Positions 1 through 8,800 of a stretch of DNA of 11,645 nucleotides are shown piece by piece. The stretch's first letter is position 1. Each line of letters starts with the position of its first letter. Below the pieces are notes generated by a model, which was not told where the DNA came from, did not search any database, and saw only the letters and a list, made by a program, of their open reading frames with translations. This DNA is from Chloromonas sp. AAM2. Taxonomy: Eukaryota > Chlorophyta > Chlorophyceae > Chlamydomonadales > Chlamydomonadaceae. Location of the stretch: NCBI GenBank assembly GCA_004335635.1, contig QAXH01002906.1, positions 1 to 11,645 of the forward strand. The letters run 5' to 3'. Made by a program: the position numbers and the translations under genes.

Positions 1-63
1 ACCAACTCCTGTATGTAGCCAACTTAAAACCGTTAGTTTCAGCATCAGGAATGGATCTCAAAG

Positions 64-78
64 TGTTGTTGTTGTTGT
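64..78. repeat. (TGT)5 microsatellite
   Basis: Five consecutive TGT units. The same motif recurs as a longer tract at 383-410. Confidence 0.85.
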
Positions 79-382
79 CCTTTTACATCCGTGTTTATGC
101 GCGCAATGCGCATAAGGGATGTGTCCCGCAACTCAGGGACAAAAAAGTCAATCAATATGAGCCATAAAGCGAATAGTCATAATAATGCAGGAGCCTGGCA
201 GTCAGTGGCAGAACAAGCTATATCTTCCAAAACACCACCTGAAATGCGCCCAGGCGTCAACACAGCGTCCCACAAGCAAGGCCAACACGGCCGGCTGGTG
301 TTCCACCGCATGCATTTGCCGGGCGGGTATGCCAGGGACCGTGGCATCGGCAACTAAGGGCTATGGTGGTAATAGCCATGCA

Positions 383-410
383 TGTTGTTGTTGTTGTTGT
401 TGTTGTTGTT
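383..410. repeat. (TGT)9 microsatellite
   Basis: Nine perfect TGT units plus one T. As a perfect trinucleotide tract it is likely to vary in length between strains. It lies in the non-coding stretch upstream of the large plus-strand gene. Confidence 0.93.
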
Positions 411-483
411 TACATGGCCTTCAGTCTGGTAACCACTGTGATACGCTCTGCATGAGAACACACAAACAGCTTGCCTGATGATG

Positions 484-490
484 TATATAA
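484..490 (+). promoter_or_regulatory. Possible TATA box
   Basis: TATATAA lies 59 bp before the first in-frame ATG (549) of the large plus-strand gene. That spacing fits a TATA-driven start near 510-520 with a short leader. It competes with a second reading of the same DNA, in which the pyrimidine-rich run ending in GTGCAG at 518 is a 3' splice site. Confidence 0.35.
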
Positions 491-548
491 TGTATTTCTC
501 GCTGTTTTCCCTGTGCAGTGTGCCCTGCTTGAGGAGGAGGTGTGCATC

Positions 549-2871
549 ATGGTGGGCATCATCTCACGCCAACCGCACCTGGCTCACATGATCAGATCAG
601 AGGGCCACGTGGACAGGGAAGGGGGCCACGTGGGCAGGACCAACATGACAAGTACCTTGGCAGGAAGCGTCATCAGGGGAAGCACAGGGAACGCAACAGG
701 ACTGGGAAATGACGGCCAGAACGCAACCACTGACAGCTTTGCAACTGACATGCATACTAGTGGTGGGCGGAGCATGGGGAGTGCGGCAGGGCGGCACGAC
801 CTTCAGCCTCAGCACACCAAACGTCTGCCGTCCCGCAGGGCCACGACTGATGCTACGCTGCCTGTTCCGCATGGTGACGTGCCTGGAGACGTGAGTTCGA
901 CTCATGCACATCTTGATGGTCGGACAGCATCTCACGCTCGGCCTATTTCAGGACGCACAGTTGCCATGAGAGGCCGGGGGTTGCAGACAGAGCAGGCAGC
1001 ACGTTTGAGACGGCACACCATTGGGGATGCACCAGTTCAGGAAACAAATGTGGGCCAATTCAGCGCAGCTTTGGCGACTGGTGTACCCTCACACCCACCC
1101 TTGGTGTCGCCTTCCCAGCCTATGAAGGAACAGCACAGGCTCGGTTTTCACGTGCCCACTTGCATTGTGCATGATGATGGCAGCGACTGTGATAGGGTTG
1201 GTAGTGGCGGTAGCAGTCCATTGGCTGCATGGCACAGAGGAGATACTGTGTCGTGCACACAGCAATCAGGACAAGCGCAGCAGCAGCAGGACCAGCAGTC
1301 ACAGCCACAGGAGCAACGGGCGCAGAAGCATCAAGAGGCGCTACAGCAGGAACGGCACAACGGGAGTGCTTCCGATGTAGTGCTTTCCAGTCACAATCAG
1401 GCCATCACTGCGCAGGCACTTCCTGCATTTGCCACACCCAGAGCACCTGATCAGGCAAGCCCAATGCGCCTGATCACAGCTTCATCGTTTGGCAGAGCTT
1501 TGTCTCATTCAAGCCAGGGTGGCGCTGATGACGGCATAGTGGCTGAGCCAGCGTTGTGCAATCGGAGAAGGTTCGCTCCCTCCCCTCTTTCAGAATGCAC
1601 CTCCATGACCTCCAGCTCATTTGCGTCATACACACAAGCAACACCGTTGCTCACATCCCACGATCGCCCACACCAGACTCTGGACGGGTTGCAGCCGTCC
1701 ACGGCTTTTGCTGCAGTGGAGGCTGTCAGAGGTGCAGCTGGAGGTGAACTGCAGAGTACGCCAACTGGCAGTACCACAAGCGTGGGCCAAGGTCGCATGT
1801 TGCCGCCACCGCCACCGCCACCCGGCTGGCGTGCTGCCTTTGCGATCAGAGCCAAACAGAGGCCCATCACCATGGCGACAGGCCAGCAGAGCAGCAGCAC
1901 TCCAGTCATCGGCTGTGCCGCACACAAGAGCGAGCAGGGTCGTGCCGATGCAGGGCAACTGGCCAGCACGCCCCGCACCTCTGCTCAGGTGCTGCCGCCC
2001 ACGCCACCCACGCTTCACATGCTACCCATGCCGCCTGCGCTCATGCCTGCACCAGCGGACCTCACAGCTTTCTCGCCTGTCTACCAGGACATGGAAGCCA
2101 CTAGACGGATAGCGGCCTTACTTCAGGACCGGCATGGGCATTCTCCAGCACATGCAGTCAGCGATGGGATAGGAACAACAGGGTTGGAGGCTTGGCCACA
2201 GGCAGAATACGCTCAATCACCAGCACACGCGGTCTGGCATGGGATAGGAGCGGCAGGGCTGCATGCAGAGTGCGCTGACGAGTGTGCGCTGACGTTCAGC
2301 AACCCGCTGTTCAGCGCGCGGTTACAGGAAGGTGGCAGCGAATCGCCCAAGGCGAACGCTGAGTGCGTAACCAGCGATCTGGGTGGGTTACCTGGCAGCA
2401 GTGAGTCGCCTGATGCAGCAAGCAGCAGGGATGGCATAAGCCTGGCAGAGGATGTCAACCAGTTTGGCAGGTCTGCCGATCATGGTGGGCTTCAAATGCA
2501 GCCTGCTGTTGGGTCAAGCAACAACAGCACTGCCCGTCTGGGAACCTGCGGTGGTGGCTCGTTACCAGTCGATGCCAGTACAGCTACTCCTAGCTCAGCA
2601 CCACAATCCCACGCAACGGCGCCTCCGTCCCAGCCTATCAGCTACTCGTACATCAGCCTCACCAACCATGCTACGATTGAGGCTTCAAAACACGAGCATA
2701 CAGGAAACGCTCAACTGCAAGGTCTCACAGCGAACACGCCCAGCGACGCACAACGGAGAGCTGCGTGTCCCTGCGTCCTGTTGGGGCCACCGGCTGGTGT
2801 TGGTGTTACGAACGGCGCATCGCTTCAGCGGCGCATGCTCCAGGCGCAGGATACGCTCACCATACTAACAG
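549..2871 (+). CDS. Exon 1 of the large low-complexity protein gene
   Basis: This exon gives 774 codons plus one base with no stop. The donor reads ACAG|GTGGGA, which is acceptable but not strong, and the frame hits TAA 11 bases later (2883-2885), so an exon end near here is required. If the acceptor ending at 518 is used instead of ATG549, the exon begins at 519 and adds ten residues. Confidence 0.55.
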
Positions 2872-4941
2872 GTGGGATACCATAACGACTATCTGTCAAT
2901 CTGTTGTATTGCGGGCAGCTACTCTGCCGTGTACAAGGGACAGGGGGTCAACCTTGTACGGGGAGTCTATGGCATCCTGTGCTAGTGTATGTATGCTGTA
3001 GTGCCAGTCAGACCAGATGCGCTGCGTGGATGGTCTGTCGTATATGGACAGGTTCTGGGTGGGACCTTAAGTTGTGTGCACGCCAGAAGAAAACGATTTG
3101 TTCTGCTGGCCATCACGCAGCGTGTAGCATGAGCAAACACCAGCACACCAGCTTGCCACTCTTATTGTTGCAGCTCCTCTGTTTACGTGCCTCACCAGAT
3201 GTGCTTGAACCTGTGTGCAGGTCTCCTGTCCAAGTACAGTGGCGATGGCACAGCCCTCTGCCTCCGCAACACCACAAATAGCAACAAGACTGCCTCAAGC
3301 TCCAAACAGCCACCTCACACTGCCAACCAGGTCGTTGTTGCTATTGCTCCAGAGCCCGTCTTAACCTATCAAGACGACAAAACGATTCCAAACAGAATAC
3401 AGCCTCCCCACACTGCCAACAAGGTTGTTGTTGCTTCCAAGCCTGCCTCAGCCCAGAATTCTTGCAGCCACAGGCGCACCCAGGAGCCACAGCAGCCCTT
3501 CACGCCACACACCCCTTGTACAGTCAGCAGCAGCAGCTGTGAGCCAATGCTTACACCGTACGAACTGCCATGGCCACCCCATGCCACTAACGGTCAGAAC
3601 AGTGTCGCATGTGGGCAGCCTCAGTTGCCAGACGCAGTGATCGGTTCAGCACCTTGTGTGGTGCAGCCACCTGCTGTGGCAACGCCGTCACCGCCTGTAA
3701 TGGCAACTTTATCATTGCCTGCCGTGGCAATGTCATCAGTCGGTTGGGCAGAAGGGGGCCGTGGTGACCGCTTGGGTGGGAAGGGCGATGATGGCTCAAT
3801 CAAGGGGAGCCTTGTGGATACCATCGCAGCTATGATACGCAGCCCCGGCCATCCCCCTACCACAGCTACTATGGTATCAGGCGATGAAAGGCCATACGGG
3901 ACACAAACCACTACGGCTGATGCTCAATCAAGTGCGGATCCAGCTGTAGTGTTGCAGCTTGGCTATACTGTGCCTGCAATGACTTCAAAATTGCCCAGCA
4001 ATGAAGCAGCACCTGATGAAGCACCTGCTGCAGCATCTGAACCTCCTGCTGATGCCCCACATGCTCCCGAAGCGACCCTTGCAAGCACCTCTTTGGAGTC
4101 CGCCAGCCCAATAGCGGGCATGTCTGCCATCACTTCACAAGTACCTACTAGAGCATCCGGGCCTGAACCACCAGCATCTTTTGCTCCTGCTGATGCACCG
4201 GTAGCTCTCATGGCAACCCTCTCTGCTACCTCTTCAGAACCCACCAGCCCATCAGCAGGCGCCATCTGCTCGGATACCAACAAGGCAGCCGGTGTCGGTA
4301 AAACCGCTGTGCCACTGACAGCACCTGCCCAATCGAGCCAAGGCCACAACCATGTTGCGCCTTCACAGCTTCTTCCCGGTATAGGAAGCCAGCAGGCTGC
4401 AGCACAGCAGCCAACTGTGGTTGTCCCAACAACTGCTTCCCAGCCGCTATTCACACTTGACTCAATCACAGCACCCTTGATGGCGAGTGACTCACCACCA
4501 CAAAGTCCGCCTCCTGCCCTGCCGTCACAACCAGAGCTTGGTTCCGAATACACAATTCATTTGGACAACAGTGTTGAGCGCTTTTCACCACTGAGCGCAA
4601 TCCAGCAAGGCTCTTATAACAGCTCATCCACAGCGCCTTCCTTGTTCTTTCCCAGCAGTCCTCCCCAGACTATTGGCCACGTAGCAACAACATTCACAGC
4701 ACAGAGCGGAGCACTACAGCCTGTGGCGAGCACAGACACACCTTCTTGGAACCTACCAGTGCACGCCAACATGGCTGGGGCTCCAGTGATACTGGGAAGT
4801 GCACCTCGGCTGCCAGCTGTGCCAGTGCAGCGCACTGTGCTGCCTCTCAAACTCAGTGATGTGCTGCCCTCGGGCAACAAGGCAAGCTCCAAACCTAGTT
4901 TACTCCGATCACCTAAGAATGACAGTGGCACCAATCGCTAG
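549..4941 (+). CDS. Large low-complexity Ser/Pro/Ala/Gln-rich protein, two exons, function unknown
   Basis: I do not recognise this protein. Two long plus-strand open stretches, 549-2871 and 3221-4941, join across a GT..AG intron. The first exon ends one base into a codon (G) and the second supplies GT, giving Gly775 and an unbroken frame of about 1,347 residues ending in TAG. ATG549 is the first in-frame ATG after an in-frame stop (TGA at 453-455); it has A at -3 and G at +4, and a TATA-like box lies upstream. The frame is open back to 456 and a good acceptor ends at 518, so a longer spliced N-terminus is possible. Visible features are a Gln-rich stretch (about residues 238-272), seven prolines followed by Gly-Trp (419-425), a 25-residue tandem duplication (531-580), two copies of QPPHTAN-VVVA (804-815 and 835-846) and a 40-residue Pro/Ala/Ser duplication. 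I see no enzyme motif, signal peptide or membrane span. It is probably mostly disordered, perhaps a scaffold or regulatory protein; that is inference only. Confidence 0.6.
2139..2288 (+). repeat. 75-bp (25-residue) in-frame tandem duplication
   Basis: Two adjacent 75-base units encode SPAHAVSDGIGTTGLEA and SPAHAVWHGIGAAGLHA with matching flanks. The period is an exact multiple of three and the core peptide SPAHAV..GIG..GL.A is kept. This supports the reading frame being translated. Confidence 0.8.
2872..3220 (+). other. Phase-1 intron of the large gene
   Basis: A 349-base interval from GTGGGA to CTGTGTGCAG. It contains stops in the exon 1 frame. It is the only pairing of the obvious donor and nearby acceptors that I found to restore the exon 2 frame. 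An acceptor at 3173 (TTGTTGCAG) looks at least as good by sequence but is out of phase with the 2872 donor. Confidence 0.55.
3221..4941 (+). CDS. Exon 2 of the large low-complexity protein gene
   Basis: This exon encodes the C-terminal 572 residues, rich in Pro, Ala, Ser and Thr, and ends with a basic tail (SPKNDSGTNR) before TAG. It carries two internal duplications, at 3307-3342 with 3400-3435 and at 4033-4152 with 4153-4272. The last 29 bases overlap, on the opposite strand, the end of the long stop-free frame that follows the fibrillin gene. Confidence 0.6.
3307..3435 (+). repeat. Two copies of a 36-base coding repeat, 93 bases apart
   Basis: Units at 3307 and 3400 encode QPPHTANQVVVA and QPPHTANKVVVA. 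Most differences between them are at silent codon positions, consistent with an older duplication kept under protein-level constraint. Confidence 0.8.
4033..4272 (+). repeat. Diverged 120-bp (40-residue) coding duplication
   Basis: Both halves run ASxPPA..AP..APxA..ATL..TS.E..SP.AG. The similarity is at protein level with small indels, and the period is a multiple of three. Confidence 0.55.
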
Positions 4942-5113
4942 CTTCCTGAGGTGAATAATCCTGAGACAACTCATTCATGACACTTACTGGGTTCATGTTT
5001 ACTCTGGTCACCCCCCAGATCAGCCTCGTGATTCGTGTATTCCTGGTGCCCTCTCTATTGAGTGACTGGCGCCACATGAAGCCGATACTTCTCGGGCACG
5101 TGGGCTTGAGACA

Positions 5114-5152
5114 GGCGGTTGGTGCTAGCATGGGGCGGTTGGTGCGAGCATG
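5114..5152. repeat. 20-bp period tandem duplication
   Basis: GGCGGTTGGTGCTAGCATG at 5114 and GGCGGTTGGTGCGAGCATG at 5134 match at 18 of 19 bases. Confidence 0.85.
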
Positions 5153-5187
5153 CATCCGGCATGCGGCATACCACTGCTGCTCACACC

Positions 5188-5213
5188 CGTACAGGCAATG
5201 CGTACAGGCAATG
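5188..5213. repeat. Perfect 13-bp tandem duplication
   Basis: CGTACAGGCAATG occurs twice, back to back, 35 bases after the 20-bp duplication. Confidence 0.9.
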
Positions 5214-5339
5214 TATTCAATCCATTCATGGCCTGGTGTGCTGCTGAATGCGACCTTGTTGTGCTTGGCACGTAACATTTGAAAATCGCTGACATCAAAT
5301 GTAGCATGCAGGCCTTGTTGTGTTGCACTGTGATGTTGT

Positions 5340-5344
5340 TTACA
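5340..5344 (-). terminator. Candidate polyadenylation signal (TGTAA) of the fibrillin gene
   Basis: On the minus strand this reads TGTAA, the usual green-algal polyadenylation signal. It lies 388 bases past the fibrillin stop, a normal 3' UTR length for such algae. It is the only one I found in the interval. Confidence 0.45.
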
Positions 5345-5405
5345 GTTTGGTGGCTTTCTGAATTCCTGAAGCATGCGATGCTGATGCCTTCCAAACCTTG
5401 TGCCA

Positions 5406-5599
5406 AGGTGCAATAGCACTGTTAAAAAAAGTGATTGCCGTCTATACCTGCCTCTCAAGAGGTTAAATGTGAGGAGCGACCTTAACTTTCTATTTCTTCT
5501 GCCTCTGCCTGCACTGAGATCAAGCAGCTTCTTGAGGTGCGATAGCACTGGTACAAGGAAGTGATCTCCGTGTACACCAGCCTCTGACGAAGAGCGGCC
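5406..5599. repeat. Diverged direct duplication, about 130-bp offset
   Basis: The block from 5406 (AGGTGCAATAGCACTG) is related to the block from 5535 (AGGTGCGATAGCACTG). Similarity continues through GTGAT.-CCG and CCTCT and ends near GAGCGRCC in each copy. The copies are separated by unrelated sequence and carry indels, so the duplication is old. Confidence 0.7.
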
Positions 5600-5731
5600 C
5601 CTCTGACACTGCAAGGGTTTAACGAAACCATTCCAAGGGTTAAAGAAATCAATCAAGCGTGTCACGGTCACAATCACTTGTCCTAACCAGCAAAACAATC
5701 TGTGTTCACCCAAGCAAACGTCACGTGTTGC

Positions 5732-5857
5732 TCAAACGCTGTTGGTTGCAGCAGCACGGGCTGCCCTCCCTTCTGTTGCACTGTTGCTGCTGTCGTCCTC
5801 TTCCCCATCTCGCACGGTAATGAAAAGGCTGCCCTTGTCGCCTGAACTAATTCGTAA
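5732..5857 (-). CDS. Fibrillin exon 7 (C-terminal motif and stop)
   Basis: The acceptor GATACATGCAG is followed by LRISSGDKGSLFITVRD, the characteristic fibrillin C-terminus (usually LRI.RG..GS.FVL.R). An acidic stretch GEEDDSSNS and an Ala/Arg tail follow, ending in TGA at 5732-5734. Confidence 0.85.
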   Translation of the reverse strand, partial: LRISSGDKGSLFITVRDGEEDDSSNSATEGRAARAAATNSV

Positions 5858-8800
5858 CTGCATGTATCAGCAAGGGGAACAGTAGCAGCGTCACCAGCAA
5901 CGCGGACCGAGGTGTATGGCAAGGTTTTTAGGTTTTGACACAGACAACAAAGTGCCAGCAAAAGCAGTCTGAACTCAAACAGTGGTATGAGCACTGGGCA
6001 TTGGTAGCATGCACACGCGTCAACTGTTATGCATCAGTCAAAGTGTTGAGCTAATACAGCTATGTATAAACAGTGTCTGTCATGGCATGTGCAGTCTAAG
6101 ATACAAAGTTTTGAGCAAGCTACAATCACAGGAACCTCTTTGGGGGAAAAAAAGAAAAGGTGGAATGAATGAAAAGGTGCGCGGGCAAGCCAGAGATAGA
6201 TAAGCACCCGGGAATAATGCAGGCTCACACACCTGCTGATCAAGGTAGCACGTGTCCACATAGCCCACAGGGCCTTGCAGAGCACCTCCCTTGAGCAGGT
6301 TTGGCACCGCCAGGGGCAAACTCACTCTGCACGCATCGTAGCAGGCTTCTATGCTATGCCTTGAACCTGTCACCCGACTGGGTGGGCACCGCTCGTACTG
6401 TAGTTTGAACCCTTCACTTGGCGAGGTTGGCAGACACGTCAACAAGTGCATGCCTGGGCTCTTGCTGATGAAGTCTGCAGCAACGCGCCACCGTTCTTAC
6501 TCCTGCAAACCAGCAGCCTCCTTCACGAGCTACAGTGTTGCCATCATCTGGGTGTAGAGTGAGTTGCTGCATACCTCTGTTGCCCGTCCACTGTCAGTGT
6601 GAAGGCTGTGAACATTGCCCTCAAGCGGCCCCGCATGCCCCGCCCGGCGGCACAACCTCCGCTGTGCCTACCACTGTGATGGACGCAGGTGAGCCAAGCA
6701 GATCAAACCTGCAGCAGGCCAGCAGAGCTGAGTAAACCAGGTGATCGGCTCCGTGAAGCTCTCATGACGTCAGAGTGAGAGTAACGTTTGTGACCTGTCA
6801 AATCCGTGGCCACTTATCGCCAGCACCGCCCTCTGTTTGTCCTCTTCGCCCCGGAGAGTTTTGTGGGGTGATGGCCACAAGGGCCTCACCACCCCTTGCT
6901 GACACGGCCAGATTCCCCGTTACTGAAAGAAATTTTTGCAATTTGCGCAATCGGTTGGTGTTTGCGTTGGACGTGCTTCATGGTGTGCACTCCCTCCTTG
7001 TAAACCAGGGCAGGGTGAGGGCAGGGTAGCTTTGTCACAAGTGCGCAGGAACAGCACGGGGAGCTCCAGAGGCTGCAGGGTTATACCTTGAGCCAGCGGA
7101 GATGATGAATGCCAGCAGTTGGCAGCCCGGCTTATAATCTACCCGTGGGGCAAAAGCTTGAAATCTACCAGCTGTCATGGCTCGTTGAACCAGTCACAAA
7201 ATTTCACTTGACTAACGACTGAACAAACTAACAGTTTGTCTGAAAGCCAAGAAATCAAAGTGAAACATGCCTGAAGATCACTTTCCGTTAGATGCCACCT
7301 GCTGAAGGGTTGCCGCACCTTGCTTCATTTGATACAGTGCCCGCTATCAAATCAAAGGTCTGGAAGTTTCCCCGGCTCCTGACCAGCGGAACCGGGCCCG
7401 TCGTCCGCTCTGGGCCGCCGGCTGGCCTGCCCGCCCCACCTGCGGGCCCGAGGGAGGGTGCAGGTATGGACCCCCGCTTGCCCGTAGCACTGCCCGCGAG
7501 GATAGGCAGGTAGGAGTAGAAGATCTTGTAGAGCTGATCGGATAGAGCCTGCATATCAGTAAATGCAAAAGTGCTCTTTGTAAAAGTAAGCACTACAGCG
7601 AATGTAAAGCTATGTTCACGGCTTGAACATGTGGCCCTGAAAGGTCCACTAGACTGAAGAGAGGCACATGAACAAATATGGTAATAGTTTGGCGTCTGGT
7701 GCTATGGGGCTCATCAGCCAAGGGAACAGGCAGTGCAGTGTTGGGTACATCCCAGAATGCGCTCTTGAAAGCGTGTGCTCTTGAAAACCATGCATGAGGT
7801 GCCGTGCCCAGTCATGCCGCATGTTTGCAGCTCCCTTGAAATGGCAACGCACACGAAACTCATCTTAATGTCCAGCGTCAAGTTTATTGGCTGATCCAAT
7901 CAGGGTATGGTCACACGCTTGGGCCGCACATTTGCTCAACTTCACACAATTGCGTCTGTGAAATCAACAACGTGGTGTCATTACAAAGCAACAGGTCACA
8001 CACACTCCTCAGGTCACTCACCTGGAGTATGTCTCCTCAGGCCACACACACCCTTCATGTCATACACCTGAAGTATGTCTCCTCAGGTCACACACACTCC
8101 TCAGGTCACTCACCTGGAGTATGTCTCCTCAGGTCACACACACTCTTCACGTCACACACCTGGAGTATGTCTCCTCAGGTCACACACACTCCTCAGGTCA
8201 CACACACTCCTCAGGTCACACACACTCCTCAGGTCACTCACCTGGAAGGGTGAGATTGACTGTAACATTTTCTCCTCGGGCGTTGCTGGGTTAGCTCCCG
8301 CTGTAGCCGCCCCAGGCGCATTGCTCGTGTAAAGCAAAACCCACCTTTTAAGGCACAGCAGTTGGGTTTGTGGATTACACACAGGTAGCACCATGGTCAG
8401 CAGGTTAGCAACCAATGTGTGTTTGTATCATTAAGCATCAGTATGCAGCACAGGCAGCATTTAATGCATGCTTGTATCGATAGGTCTCAGTACTTTATTG
8501 TCAGCCATCAATTTTGGAACAACAGGCCCCGGTATCTGACCTCCTCGATCATTGTGCGTTGGCCAGTGATTGAATCAGAACATAGTTCACCTGAAGCAGG
8601 CTGAAGTACCAAATTCCTTGAAACCAGCCAATCCTGACGGTTGCCCTGTTTGTAGATCAATACATGGTTTCAAGAAACAGTCAGCAACGACCAACACTGA
8701 CGGAATGCTAGCGTGTCATTGAAGAGGCAAAGTTGGATGCTGACCTCGATTGCCTGGAGAGTCCCCACCACTTGCCTGCCGTTCATGAGTGGCGATGTCT

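Larger units (their letters stand above)
1..548. other. Upstream or intron region, no supportable gene
   Basis: This stretch has no convincing coding signal. The two short open frames in it (about 91-357 and 185-478) have no recognisable domain, and their candidate splice sites do not connect in phase with the long frame that follows. It contains two TGT-repeat tracts and, near its right end, both a TATA-like element and a good 3' splice-site sequence. It may therefore be the 5' flank of the large plus-strand gene or an intron inside that gene. Confidence 0.5.
4942..5731. other. Convergent 3' region between the large gene and the fibrillin gene
   Basis: Both neighbouring genes end toward this 790-base stretch. 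It holds a TGTAA signal for the minus-strand gene (5340-5344), three sets of short tandem repeats, and a minus-strand frame without stops that starts at the fibrillin stop codon. I found no TGTAA on the plus strand here, so the 3' end of the large gene is undefined. Confidence 0.6.

Noticed and set aside
185..355. Possible upstream exon between ATAATGCAG and GGCGG|GTATGC
   Set aside because: Its open frames end in phases that do not match the acceptor at 518, and neither peptide has a recognisable family.
519..620. Resemblance of LLEEEVCIM..ISRQPHLAHM to the alpha-C/HPN region of a protein kinase
   Set aside because: No glycine loop, VAIK lysine, HRD or DFG motif is found before or after it, and the frame goes straight into low-complexity sequence. 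The likeness is too short to use.
5683..5994. 103-residue minus-strand frame overlapping fibrillin exon 7
   Set aside because: It is a shadow frame. The LRISSGDKGS frame in the same DNA matches the fibrillin C-terminus and continues in phase from exon 6.
7972..8253. 93-residue plus-strand open frame across the minisatellite
   Set aside because: It is only the translation of the repeat. The period is not a multiple of three, so the peptide register changes from unit to unit, and the transcribed strand is minus.
7995..8254. Regular repeats resembling a CRISPR array
   Set aside because: The 46-bp units are directly contiguous with no unique spacers, the subunits are nested, and the array sits at an exon-intron border of a eukaryotic gene. 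It is a minisatellite.
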